Positions 1 through 7,734 of a stretch of 64,000 nucleotides of DNA are shown here, piece after piece. Position 1 is the first letter of the stretch, and the number at the start of each line of letters is the position of its first letter. The position numbers and the translations under genes are program-made. The notes under the pieces were generated by a model. It was not told the DNA's origin. It was given only the letters and a program-made list of their open reading frames with translations, and ran no database searches. Source of the stretch: Pseudomonas fluorescens (GTDB taxonomy: Bacteria; Pseudomonadota; Gammaproteobacteria; Pseudomonadales; Pseudomonadaceae); assembly GCF_902497745.1 (NCBI RefSeq), contig NZ_CABVHJ010000013.1, forward strand, positions 466-64,465, read 5' to 3'.

Positions 1-2
1 TC

Positions 3-1802
3 AGCTGTGCTCTGGTCGTGCGCCTGTACATCCTGCAAGTGGTGGAGTTCGACTACCACTCGACCATCTCCGAAAACAACCGCGTCCACGTCTTGCCGAT
101 CCCGCCGACACGCGGCTTGATCTACGATCGCAATGGCGTGTTGCTCGCCGATAACCGTCCCAGCTTCAACCTGACCATCACCCGCGAACGCGCCACCGAC
201 GTCAATCAAGAACTGGACGAGGTCATCAACCTTCTGCACCTGCCTGCGGAAGATCGCACAGTCTTCGATAAAGCCATGAAGCAGTCCCGTCATCCATTTA
301 CACCGGTGACGCTGTTCTATGAGCTGACCGAAGAGCAAATCGCCGTACTGGCCGTCAACGAGTTCCGTCTCCCGGGCCTCGATGTCGAGCCGCAGTTCGT
401 CCGCCATTACCCACTTGGCGCGCACTTCGCCCACTCGATCGGTTACGTCGGTCGGATCAATGAGAAAGAATCCAAGAGCCTCGACTCGGTCGAATATCGC
501 GGTACCCAATCCATTGGCAAAACCGGTATCGAGCGTTTCTACGAAGCACAGTTACACGGCCACGTCGGTTACGAAGAGGTGGAAACCAACGCTCAAGGTC
601 GAGTACTCCGTGTTTTGAAACACACCGACCCGGTCCCTGGCCAGAACATCGTCCTGAGCCTCGACATCAAGCTGCAAGAGGCTGCTGAAGCCGCTCTGGG
701 TGATCGTCGTGGTTCAGTGGTAGCGCTCGATCCTTCGACCGGTGAAGTGTTGGCCATGGTCAGCAATCCGAGCTTCGACCCGAATCTGTTCGTCACTGGC
801 ATCAGCTCCAAGGAATACTCGGCACTGCGAGACTCGATCGACCGGCCGCTGTTCAACCGCGTACTGCGCGGGCTCTACGCGCCAGGTTCGACGATCAAGC
901 CAGAAGTGGCAATTGCCGGTCTCGATGCAGGTGTTGTGACGCCGCAGACCCGCGTTTTCGACCCCGGTTATTACCAACTCCCGGACTTCGATCACAAGTA
1001 CCGCAACTGGAACCACAGTGGTGACGGCTGGGTGGACATGGACGCGGCGATCATGCGTTCCAATGACACTTATTTCTACGACCTCGCACACAAGCTCGGT
1101 ATAGATCGCCTGCACGATTACATGGCGATGTTTGGCCTTGGCGAGAAAGTCTCGCTGGACATGTTTGAAGAGTCGCCCGGTCTGATGCCATCGCAAGCGT
1201 GGAAGCGCGCAACGCGCCGCCAGGCCTGGTTCCCGGGCGAAACGGTCATCCTCGGCATCGGCCAGGGCTATATGCAGGTCACGCCGTTGCAACTGGCTCA
1301 AGCCACTGCGTTGATTGCCAACAAAGGCGTATGGAATCGTCCGCACCTGGCCAAGACCGTCGACGGTGTCGCTCCGGTTGACGAGCATCCGATGCCGAAC
1401 ATTCTGCTCAAGGATCCGCGTGACTGGGAGCAGGTCAACCACGGCATGCAGATGGTGATGCACGATGCCCGAGGCATCGCCCGCGCGGCAGCGGCCGGTG
1501 CGCAATATCGCATCGCTGGCAAGAGTGGTACAGCGCAAGTGGTGGCGATCAAGCAGGGCGAACGCTACAACCGTGAGAAAACCCTCGAACGGCACCGCGA
1601 TAACGCCTTGTTTGTCGGTTTCGCCCCGGCCGAACATCCGAAGATCGCAATTTCGGTGATGATTGAAAACGGTGAGGCCGGTGGTCGTGTCGCTGGTCCC
1701 GTGGTGCGGCAGATCATGGACGCCTGGCTGCTTGATCAGGACGGCCATCTCAAGCCGCAATATGCGGCGCCGACCAAGGCGCCGGGTGACCCGCACGTTT
1801 AA
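3..1802 (+). CDS. mrdA: Penicillin-binding protein 2 (peptidoglycan transpeptidase), 5' end cut by window
   Basis: Inner-membrane class B PBP that cross-links peptidoglycan for rod-shaped elongation. The reading frame is open from base 3, so the start and most of the membrane anchor lie upstream. Counting from the Met at base 18, the N-terminal dimerisation region has the PTRGLIYDRNG signature, the active-site serine is in GSTIK (Ser near 291), the second motif is RSND, and the third is KSGTAQVV. About 594 residues are present, close to a full PBP2. The usual partner rodA does not follow: a 16-bp hairpin and an opposing lipoprotein gene come next, so this may be a second PBP2 copy outside the elongasome operon. 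Family call is firm; paralogue status is inference. Confidence 0.95.
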   Translation, partial: SCALVVRLYILQVVEFDYHSTISENNRVHVLPIPPTRGLIYDRNGVLLADNRPSFNLTITRERATDVNQELDEVINLLHLPAEDRTVFDKAMKQSRHPFTPVTLFYELTEEQIAVLAVNEFRLPGLDVEPQFVRHYPLGAHFAHSIGYVGRINEKESKSLDSVEYRGTQSIGKTGIERFYEAQLHGHVGYEEVETNAQGRVLRVLKHTDPVPGQNIVLSLDIKLQEAAEAALGDRRGSVVALDPSTGEVLAMVSNPSFDPNLFVTGISSKEYSALRDSIDRPLFNRVLRGLYAPGSTIKPEVAIAGLDAGVVTPQTRVFDPGYYQLPDFDHKYRNWNHSGDGWVDMDAAIMRSNDTYFYDLAHKLGIDRLHDYMAMFGLGEKVSLDMFEESPGLMPSQAWKRATRRQAWFPGETVILGIGQGYMQVTPLQLAQATALIANKGVWNRPHLAKTVDGVAPVDEHPMPNILLKDPRDWEQVNHGMQMVMHDARGIARAAAAGAQYRIAGKSGTAQVVAIKQGERYNREKTLERHRDNALFVGFAPAEHPKIAISVMIENGEAGGRVAGPVVRQIMDAWLLDQDGHLKPQYAAPTKAPGDPHV

Positions 1803-1806
1803 CGGT

Positions 1807-1845
1807 TCACAGCCTCGGCTCATGCTGCTTGAGCCGAGGCTGTGA
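1807..1845. terminator. Perfect 16-bp hairpin between convergent genes
   Basis: Left arm 1807-1822 and right arm 1830-1845 are perfectly complementary with a 7-nt loop. It starts 4 nt after the PBP2 stop and lies 16 nt before the end of the opposing lipoprotein gene. There is no clear T-run on either side, so it is probably a shared bidirectional terminator or transcript-stabilising stem rather than a textbook intrinsic terminator. Confidence 0.6.
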
Positions 1846-1860
1846 GTTGTCCTGCAAAGT

Positions 1861-2532
1861 CTATTTGCAGCTGTAACCCTCGGGCATCGTGACGCTGTAG
1901 TTACGCTGTACGCGCTCCTCAAAGCTCAGGTTCTGCAAACCTTGCTCCACCAGAAACGCTTCGACCTTGGCGGACTGGCAGTCATCGTTATAGGACGAGG
2001 CCCGAAGCAGGTAGACCGTGCGTTTGCTGGCTTCATCCCGGGCAGTGGCATTGAATGTACTGAGCGTGGTGTAACCGGTTCGCTCCGAGGTGCCTATCGG
2101 GCCGTAGGTCGTGTTGGGTGTACTGGTGCAGGTCAGTCGGTCGTCCTTTTTCTTGCTGTTCTTGCACACGGTAGAGGTGCTGCTCGGCACTTGCCCATAC
2201 TCGGTGGCGGTGTAACGATAAGTCACTTGTCGACTGCCAATGTCGAGGCTGACCGTCATGTTTATCGGCGCATGGTTCTTTGGCAGGCTGACATCGGTAT
2301 AGACTTCCCGGTAGCCCCGGTCTTTCAGCGCATTAACCATGTCGCGAAGATAGTAGCGGGCATTCAGAGAGTTTTCGTCGCTGCCGCCTGCTGGTGTCAC
2401 AAGCACAGTTGCCTTTCGATCAAATTGATAGTCCGGATCAGGTGTCGCATTTAACGCGACGTCCAGTTGTGTCGCGCAGCCGCTGATCAACGCTGTCAGC
2501 AACAACAGCGCGCAAAGTAAAAACCGGGTCAT
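1861..2532 (-). CDS. Putative outer-membrane or periplasmic lipoprotein of unknown function
   Basis: 223 residues. The N-terminus MTRFLLCALLLLTALISGC is a hydrophobic signal ending in a lipobox (ISGC), so a diacylated lipoprotein with Cys19 as the lipid site is expected. The mature part begins ATQLDVALNATPDPDYQF and predicts a mainly beta-strand protein with a Ser/Thr/Lys-rich middle and several cysteines (VCKNSKKKDDRLTC and near the C-terminus) that could form disulfides. It vaguely resembles DUF4136-type lipoproteins but I cannot assign a family. It stands alone, convergent with the PBP2 gene. Confidence 0.8.
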   Translation of the reverse strand: MTRFLLCALLLLTALISGCATQLDVALNATPDPDYQFDRKATVLVTPAGGSDENSLNARYYLRDMVNALKDRGYREVYTDVSLPKNHAPINMTVSLDIGSRQVTYRYTATEYGQVPSSTSTVCKNSKKKDDRLTCTSTPNTTYGPIGTSERTGYTTLSTFNATARDEASKRTVYLLRASSYNDDCQSAKVEAFLVEQGLQNLSFEERVQRNYSVTMPEGYSCK

Positions 2533-2616
2533 GACAAAGTCGCCTTACAGCCAAGGATTGAATAAAAGTTAAACGGTGGGGACTGGCGGTAATTAACTCG
2601 CGTTTATGCGCAAGGC

Positions 2617-2823
2617 TCAGTCTTTCTGGTATTCCAGCAGATCACCAGGCTGGCAATCGAGTGCGGTGCAGAGTTTGTCCAGAGTGGCCATCTTCACGCC
2701 CTTGACCTTGCCATTTTTCAGTAATGACAGGTTGGCCTCGGTAATGCCCAGCAGCGCAGCTAACTCTTTCGAGCGAATTTTTTGCGTGGCCATGACAACG
2801 TCAAGGCGGACGATAATGGTCAT
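2617..2823 (-). CDS. Small XRE-family (Cro/CI-type) transcriptional regulator
   Basis: 68 residues, almost entirely one helix-turn-helix domain: IRSKELAALLGITEANLSLL is the HTH and LDKLCTALDCQPGDLLEY the typical C-terminal helix of YozG-like regulators. It starts 9 nt after the stop of the DUF2975 membrane gene, so the two form one unit. This XRE + DUF2975 pairing recurs in bacteria, and the regulator is presumed to control the pair; that is inference. Start chosen at 2823 because the alternative Met (2793) would shorten the N-terminal strand and neither has a strong ribosome site. Confidence 0.85.
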   Translation of the reverse strand: MTIIVRLDVVMATQKIRSKELAALLGITEANLSLLKNGKVKGVKMATLDKLCTALDCQPGDLLEYQKD

Positions 2824-2832
2824 TGTCTTGTT

Positions 2833-3438
2833 CTATATGTATTGACTTTGCTCATCGCTGAGTACTTTTGCGTCACGCATGATAATTGAAAACAAACAGA
2901 GCAAAACCCCTTTGATGATCTCGTAAGCCGATGAGGAGGACAGGCCAATCGAGAACTGAAAAATGCGCTCCCCAGGGGGCAGATCGATAGACAGCGTCAA
3001 ACCTTGCAAGGTCTCTACCAGCGGGTAGGTTGCAGGGGAAATGATGCACAGAATCCCCACTCGCCAAAGAACCCTGATATTGCGCTCGGTCCAGGTTTCA
3101 CCGCGGGACAAGCGCAGGAAAAACAGGCCTGTCAGCCAGAGCACGTAGGTCGAGAGCAGAATGGGCAGGAAATCCAAAGCGATGAGCAGCGCGGTGACCA
3201 CTGGTGAGAGCCATGTGTCGGGCGCAAGCAGTGCGCCTTCGACAAACGGGTCAAGCAATTGCGGTGAGTTTTCAGCAAAGGCGTAAAGCAGAGCCGCCAG
3301 CATTTCATCCGTTTTGAAGAACCAGATCGAAGCGTTGCCACCGACCTCGGTCACCCCTAAAACCCAGACCAGAATCGCTGCCAGTAATCCGACCCAATGC
3401 ATGCGCTGCAGTGCCAATCCGTTGTGACGAGTACTCAT
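2833..3438 (-). CDS. DUF2975 family integral membrane protein
   Basis: 201 residues from the chosen ATG (MSTRHNGL), which has AAGGA six bases upstream; an upstream Met at 3459 has no such site. Hydrophobic stretches near residues 10-30, 80-110, 125-145 and 165-190 suggest four membrane helices, as in the DUF2975 family. Function of the family is unknown. It is the first gene of a two-gene unit with the XRE regulator at 2617-2823. Confidence 0.8.
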   Translation of the reverse strand: MSTRHNGLALQRMHWVGLLAAILVWVLGVTEVGGNASIWFFKTDEMLAALLYAFAENSPQLLDPFVEGALLAPDTWLSPVVTALLIALDFLPILLSTYVLWLTGLFFLRLSRGETWTERNIRVLWRVGILCIISPATYPLVETLQGLTLSIDLPPGERIFQFSIGLSSSSAYEIIKGVLLCLFSIIMRDAKVLSDEQSQYI

Positions 3439-3747
3439 GAAAAATCCTTGCGGTGCCATTGGGAATGACTAATTCTCGATGTTAAATTATCGAATTGCAA
3501 TAATAAATTGTTCTTGTTTTGTTAAGGGCACAGACAGCATTCCAATGCGGGGGCCACAGAGTGCACCTCTGCTCCATCGAGCTGGGGGGATTTCAATGTC
3601 GATTTGCTCTCGAATTCAAAAACAAGTCGAGCGCAGAGGAGGGAAGCGATCCACTGGTGGCCGCTGGTATCGCCGAGGGGGTCAGGAATTGATTAGAGCG
3701 GGGGACACACGCTACAGGCATGCTTAGGTCGCCCGCTCTAACCGGGT
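3439..3747. other. 309-base intergenic stretch with AT-rich half and a short coding-like remnant
   Basis: The first 80 bases are AT-rich and probably carry the promoter of the leftward DUF2975 gene. Bases 3519-3692 form a 57-codon open frame on the plus strand (TTG start) whose end, EFKNKSSAEEGSDP then LVAAGIAEGVRN, reads like protein. The stop at 3690-3692 is immediately followed by the hairpin at 3693-3741. It has no ribosome site and its first part uses codons rare in these genomes (TTA, AGG, AGA). I see no confident gene. Confidence 0.35.
3693..3741. terminator. 10-bp inverted repeat with 29-nt loop after the nitroreductase gene
   Basis: TTAGAGCGGG (3693-3702) pairs with CCCGCTCTAA (3732-3741). 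On the minus strand it lies six bases beyond the nitroreductase stop, so it may end that transcript; no T-tract follows, and the loop is long, so its strength is doubtful. Confidence 0.45.
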
Positions 3748-4386
3748 TTACTTGATCTCGGTAATGAAGTTTTCCCGCGAGCGGCGCACCTTTTTCAGGT
3801 TGACCAACCAGTCTCCCTCAGAGGCTCTATGCCCCAGCGGCAGAATCACTACGCTGCGCAGGTTGCGGGCCGCGAGTCCGAGGATCTCATCGATGGCTGC
3901 CGGGTCGAAACCTTCCATTGGTGTGGCATCGACTTCTTCAAACGCCGCGGCGATCAAAGCCGAGCCCAAACCGATGTAAGCCTGTCGCGCAGCCGCCTGA
4001 TAATTGGCTTCCTTGCCACGTCCAGCGACAATGCCCAAGAGCATCTGACGGTAATTTTCCCATCCTTCGTTAACCGTCCCGCGCACTTCATTGGTCAGGT
4101 CAAACATCATGTTGACCCGCTCCGCAGTGATGTCGTCCCACGCGGCAAACACCAGCAAATGAGAGCAGTCGGTAACCTGCTGCTGATTCCAGCTGACGGC
4201 TTTGATCTTTTCGCGAATCTCTGCGTTGGTCACTACGAGCAATTCAAAAGGCTGCAGTCCACTTGATGTCGGCGTTAACCGCACCGCTTCCAGAATGCGC
4301 TCGATTTTTTCATCGGACACCGTCCGGGAAGGGTCGTACTTTTTCGTTGCGTAGCGCCATTTCAGCAGGTCTGTCAGTGTGCTCAT
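3748..4386 (-). CDS. nfsB: NAD(P)H-dependent nitroreductase (NfsB-like)
   Basis: Flavin oxidoreductase of the nitroreductase family, expected to be a cytosolic FMN-binding homodimer reducing nitro compounds and quinones. The N-terminus LLKWRYATKKYDPSR, the middle TPTSSGLQPFELLVV and the C-terminal PLGHRA region are typical of NfsB. Length from the chosen ATG is 212 residues against about 217 for E. coli NfsB. The frame stays open for 70 more codons upstream, but that stretch does not look like the family; GGAA sits just before the ATG pair at 4389/4386. It stands alone. Confidence 0.85.
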   Translation of the reverse strand: MSTLTDLLKWRYATKKYDPSRTVSDEKIERILEAVRLTPTSSGLQPFELLVVTNAEIREKIKAVSWNQQQVTDCSHLLVFAAWDDITAERVNMMFDLTNEVRGTVNEGWENYRQMLLGIVAGRGKEANYQAAARQAYIGLGSALIAAAFEEVDATPMEGFDPAAIDEILGLAARNLRSVVILPLGHRASEGDWLVNLKKVRRSRENFITEIK

Positions 4387-4503
4387 CATCAAATTCCGTA
4401 AAGGTGAAAGATGTTCAGGTGGGTCAATAACGACTGGCTGTCGTGCTGAACCTGGGCTTATGCTAACGATTAAAGCCAACTTGAAGGTCAAGCAGTTCTG
4501 TTC

Positions 4504-4731
4504 TTGCAGGACGGCAGTTGTTCGAAATCGCTGACCATCGAGCAAATCGATATCCGTATGGATGAGATACGCCAGATCGAGACCAACCTGGCGATGCAAC
4601 GTGAGGGATTGTTGCGGCTACGGCAGGTGCTTGAGGAAAGTTTGCGCAGTGGTGCTCCTGTCGTGTGCGCGAGTGTGCACAGGGCCGAGTCGTATCGGCC
4701 TGAGCAGAACATGATCACGCGCAACGCATAG
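4504..4731 (+). CDS. Possible small protein with a helical, Glu/Arg-rich core
   Basis: 75 residues from a TTG, or 57 from the ATG at 4558. The core IDIRMDEIRQIETNLAMQRE and the following LLRLRQVLEE look like a genuine amphipathic or coiled-coil helix. There is no good Shine-Dalgarno site for either start, and the reading frame is divergent from the nitroreductase gene. I do not recognise a family; it may be a Pseudomonas-specific small protein or a chance frame. Confidence 0.4.
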   Translation: MQDGSCSKSLTIEQIDIRMDEIRQIETNLAMQREGLLRLRQVLEESLRSGAPVVCASVHRAESYRPEQNMITRNA

Positions 4732-4819
4732 CACGGGCGTTGAGCGTTTCTGAGGTTTGGCGAAACCCCAAGCGCGTTACGGCGGCTGCCTTCGCCCCCA
4801 CATTTGAAATGCATGCCGA

Positions 4820-4844
4820 TGTGGGAGCGAGCTTGCTCGCGAAG
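4820..4844. repeat. Single REP element (GTGGGAGCGAGC family)
   Basis: One copy of TGTGGGAGCGAGCTTGCTCG plus CGAAG, containing its own GAGC..GCTC stem. It is the only unpaired copy in the window and sits 26 bases beyond the end of the leftward LprI-like gene. Confidence 0.85.
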
Positions 4845-4869
4845 TGTTTCTCAAAACCGCGGCAAAAAA

Positions 4870-5274
4870 TCAGGCCCCAGGCACTGGGCAGCTCATGTCA
4901 CCTTCTTCACACTTCAAATACTGTTTCAGCGCCTCAACCCGGACCTTGGTCACGCCGGTCAGGCAACTGCTGTAAACCCACGGATAAACGCTTCCGCCAG
5001 TTACCCCGGACGATGAAAACTTGCACTCGGCATCCCGAAACCCGAGCCACGCCCGCTGCGCACTGACCAACAGCTTCTTGCCATCCGGGTTGTCCTTCAA
5101 ACGTCCGGTGATCTGCTGATACAGCGTGTTCAATTCCTTGTCCGCCGCTTTGAACTCCTGCCCGGCGCACTGATTCATCGTCGCCTGAGCGCTGGCATTG
5201 GCGCAGTCGACGGCAGCGTGGGCGAGGGGAGTGAACAGGAAGGGTGTCAGTGCCAGAAGCAGGCGTGGGGACAT
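4870..5274 (-). CDS. LprI/DUF1311 family secreted protein
   Basis: 134 residues from MSPRLLLALT, with a signal peptide cut after LAHA and mature start AVDCANASAQATMNQC. The pattern DCANA..TMNQCAGQEFKAAD, then QRAWLGFRDAEC and a late CL..KC pair, is the DUF1311 domain, which includes the lysozyme-inhibitor-like LprI proteins. Four or more cysteines suggest periplasmic disulfides. A Met seven codons upstream (5295) would add MIQRDLT before the signal peptide and is less likely. Actual lysozyme inhibition is unproven here. Confidence 0.85.
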   Translation of the reverse strand: MSPRLLLALTPFLFTPLAHAAVDCANASAQATMNQCAGQEFKAADKELNTLYQQITGRLKDNPDGKKLLVSAQRAWLGFRDAECKFSSSGVTGGSVYPWVYSSCLTGVTKVRVEALKQYLKCEEGDMSCPVPGA

Positions 5275-5330
5275 AGTCAAATCTCGCTGTATCAAAGTAA
5301 GTGCAGAGCAGTGTAGCGGCTGCGTCGCGC

Positions 5331-6251
5331 TTATTCAGGCGCGCGCAATCGGGAAGCCGCGAGCAAACGGTCGGCGGTCGCCGCAATCTCTTCAACGTCG
5401 TGCAGCTTTTCCAGCCAGTGTTCAGGAATCCCCCGCACGCCGTAATAGGCGCCGGCCAACTGGCCAGTGATCGCTGCAGTGGTGTCGGCGTCATCGCCCA
5501 GGTTGGCCGCCCGCAAAATGGCCGCTTCGAAGCTATCCGTGTGATGAAAGCACCACAACGCCGCTTCCAGTGACTGCACGCTGTAGCCGTTGCCTTTGAT
5601 GTCCGTCTCGGACAGACCGAGGAAATCGCCACGCGCAATGGCGGCGACCTTGGGTTGCGAGAAGCTGGCGAAAGGCAGCTGACGCAGTTCTGCTTTGCCC
5701 GCGCCTTCAAGCGCTCTGCCAATCAACCCGGCCAACAATTGGCAACATTCGATGGCTTCCGGTGCTGCGTGGGTGGTTCGCGAACTGTCGGCGGCAAAGT
5801 TCTGGATTTGCCGAGCGTCGGGAAAGTAGAACAGCACCACCGGAGCCAGGCGCATCAGTGAACCGTTGCCGGCGCTATAAGGATCGGCAGAGCCAGCGAA
5901 GGGGTTTGCGGTTTGCTGATATTGCGCGAGCGCCTGACTGACGGTCATACCGATATCGAAACATTCGCCGGTCGAGCTGAGATAACCCCATTGCCACCAG
6001 TTGAGGTAGCGGCCCATCTGATCGGCAGCATTGAACTCATTCTTGTTCAGCAGGCTTTCGGCCAGACACAGGGCCATTGAGGTGTCATCTGTCCACTGCC
6101 CTGGCTTGAGGTGGAACGGGCCACCGCCGACCATATCGGTCAACGGTTGGAATGATCCCCTTGGTTTGAACTCAACCGTAGTACCGACAGCGTCACCGCA
6201 CGCCAGACCAAGCAGGGCACCGCGGTAACGTTCAGCGAGGGATGGCGGCAT
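5331..6251 (-). CDS. ADP-ribosylglycohydrolase family protein
   Basis: 306 residues from MPPSLAERYRGALLGLACGD, preceded by GGA six bases upstream; the frame extends further but the added part does not fit the family. Family hallmarks are GALLGLACGDAVG at the N-terminus, the metal-binding QWTDDTSMAL motif, and GDDADTTAAITGQLAGA near the C-terminus, where the DD..D/T residues bind two magnesium ions. Relatives (DraG/ARH type) remove ADP-ribose from arginine or hydrolyse related N-glycosidic bonds. No DraT or ADP-ribosyltransferase is adjacent, so the substrate is unknown. Confidence 0.9.
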   Translation of the reverse strand: MPPSLAERYRGALLGLACGDAVGTTVEFKPRGSFQPLTDMVGGGPFHLKPGQWTDDTSMALCLAESLLNKNEFNAADQMGRYLNWWQWGYLSSTGECFDIGMTVSQALAQYQQTANPFAGSADPYSAGNGSLMRLAPVVLFYFPDARQIQNFAADSSRTTHAAPEAIECCQLLAGLIGRALEGAGKAELRQLPFASFSQPKVAAIARGDFLGLSETDIKGNGYSVQSLEAALWCFHHTDSFEAAILRAANLGDDADTTAAITGQLAGAYYGVRGIPEHWLEKLHDVEEIAATADRLLAASRLRAPE

Positions 6252-6447
6252 GATTCGTCCATGTAGATTCAAATTCGCTGGAAAAGGTATCAGTTTCGTT
6301 GGACGGAGGGGGCCTGGATCCATCACAGCACTGGTCAAAAAGTGCAGCTTGATGTGTCCTCGCTGATGAATGACTGCACCGCTCTGATACAACTTCACAT
6401 TGGACATGTGGTCATACAGACCTAGTGTTCAGAACAGGAGGTGACGT

Positions 6448-6936
6448 ATGAAACCAGTACCCAATAGTTTCGAACGCAAGATCTCGCTCAAGGCGCCGCG
6501 TTCGCATGTCTGGCGTGCATTGGTCGATGCCGAGGCGTTTGGCCAGTGGTTTGGTGTGGCGCTGGAGGGCAGGCGGTTTATTGCCGGTGAATGGACGCAA
6601 GGGCAGGTCACGTATCCGGGTTATGAACATGTGTTGTGGAACGTGCTGATCGAGCGGGTCGAGCCGCAGCAGCTGTTTTCGTTTCGCTGGCATCCGTATG
6701 CGGTCAATCCGAAGATCGACTATTCCCAGGAGCCGACCACCCTGGTCAGGTTCGAGCTTCAGGATTACGAGGAGGGCACATTGCTGAAGGTGTCTGAATC
6801 AGGTTTCGCGCATATTCCCGATGTTCGCCAGAAAGAGGCTTATTTCATGGACAGCCGTGGCTGGGAAGAGCAGTTGAGCCGACTCGAACAGTTTCTTGCC
6901 GATAGCGCCAAGGCCCGTGAGCGTGATGGTGGCTGA
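6448..6936 (+). CDS. SRPBCC / AHSA1-domain protein
   Basis: 162 residues with a strong AGGAGG site six bases before the ATG. The sequence ERKISLKAPRSHVWRALVDA, then EAFGQWFGVALEGRRFIAGE, is the start of an AHSA1-type helix-grip fold, which binds hydrophobic ligands or acts on Hsp90-like partners; the C-terminal helix is WEEQLSRLEQFLAD. Its stop overlaps the start of the kinase remnant at 6926, so both are transcribed together. Ligand unknown. Confidence 0.85.
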   Translation: MKPVPNSFERKISLKAPRSHVWRALVDAEAFGQWFGVALEGRRFIAGEWTQGQVTYPGYEHVLWNVLIERVEPQQLFSFRWHPYAVNPKIDYSQEPTTLVRFELQDYEEGTLLKVSESGFAHIPDVRQKEAYFMDSRGWEEQLSRLEQFLADSAKARERDGG

Positions 6937-7393
6937 CGTTTTCGATCCTTGGCTGAAGCGCTGGGCACTGGTGGCGGATGGCGCGCCGATCATCACGCCC
7001 GGCAGCCGTTTGTTGCCGGTACGCCTGAACGACAGGCCGGCCATGCTCAAGGTGGCGCTGGATGTCGAAGAAAAGTATGGCAATCGGCTGATGACCTGGT
7101 GGGACGGTGACGGTGCTGCGCATGTACTGGCGCATCACCAGGGCGAGCGCGGTTTTGACTACGCCAACCTGATTTGCAACCCGGATTTGCCAACGGCCAC
7201 CGATCCCGCACGTTTTCGCCGGCAACTGGATGTGATTGTCCAAGCTGCCAGGCTTGATCGCCGCAGGCTGCTGCAATGGGTACTGGCGTTCGCCGGTTTG
7301 TCTGCAGCCTGGTTTTTGGAGGATGACGCGCTGGAACAGGCCTCGGGCCAGCTGAAAGTCGCGCAGATCGCGGCTTCCATGCTTGATGCCTGA
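6926..7393 (+). pseudogene. APH(6)/streptomycin-kinase-like gene with internal deletion of the catalytic core
   Basis: 155 residues where the aminoglycoside/hydroxyurea phosphotransferase family is about 260-280. The N-lobe is intact (FDPWLKRWALVADGAPIITP, then LLPVRLNDRPAMLKVAL with the ATP-binding Lys, and RLMTWWDGDGAAHVLAHH). It then jumps directly into the late C-lobe (GERGFDYANLICNPD, RRLLQWVLAFAGLSAAW). The HGDxHxxN catalytic loop and the DPKG metal site normally in between are absent. The join keeps the frame at GGCGA (7142-7146), which could fit both flanks of the lost segment. It overlaps the SRPBCC gene. Probably catalytically dead; whether a stable protein is made is unknown. Confidence 0.8.
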
Positions 7394-7424
7394 CAGGGCT
7401 AGGGGTTTTCGGAAGGGTTACTAT

Positions 7425-7613
7425 GGCGAATGTCTTACACGCGCTGGTAGCTTTTACGACTATTGCCGATTGGATCCACTGCGTAATCTACACACATCAA
7501 CTGAGACACAGGGAGTGTTTCAGGATCACGGATGATCGACCATTTGCAAGGATCGCTGCCGACAGGGAGTCGATAATGGTCTTGGGAAAAACCCGCTTCG
7601 GCGGGTTTTTTTT
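7425..7613 (+). ncRNA. Candidate intergenic small RNA ending in a strong terminator
   Basis: About 190 bases between the kinase remnant and the end of acnA carry no convincing reading frame but finish with an excellent intrinsic terminator (7587-7613). A TTACTAT element near 7415-7421 could be a -10 hexamer. The terminator is also usable as the acnA terminator from the other strand, and a 3' UTR of the upstream operon is the alternative. I cannot name the RNA from sequence alone. Confidence 0.4.
7587..7613. terminator. Strong bidirectional intrinsic terminator
   Basis: AAAAACCCGC (7587-7596), TTCG tetraloop, GCGGGTTTTT (7601-7610), then TTT. The A-run before and T-run after make it functional on both strands: for the rightward transcript ending here and for acnA coming from the right. 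Confidence 0.85.
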
Positions 7614-7637
7614 CGTCCATGGAAAAGTGTTTCCCTT

Positions 7638-7722
7638 TGTAGGAGCTGCCGCAGGCTGCGATCTTTTGATCTTGCTTTAAAAAGCCAAAGTCAAAAGATC
7701 GCAGCCTGCGGCAGCCCCTACA
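7638..7722. repeat. Inverted pair of TGTAGGAGCTGCCG-type repeats
   Basis: TGTAGGAGCTGCCGCAGGCT..GATCTTTTG on the left pairs with CAAAAGATCGCAGCCTGCGG..CCCTACA on the right, with a short AT-rich centre. This is the second repeat family of the window (another pair at 47853-47933). It lies 12 bases beyond the acnA stop. Confidence 0.85.
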
Positions 7723-7734
7723 TTGGTTGGTGGG

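Noticed and set aside
7423..7680. 85-codon plus-strand frame running through the terminator near 7600
   Set aside because: It reads through a strong terminator hairpin and into a repeat; the residues FGGFFFV come from the terminator itself.
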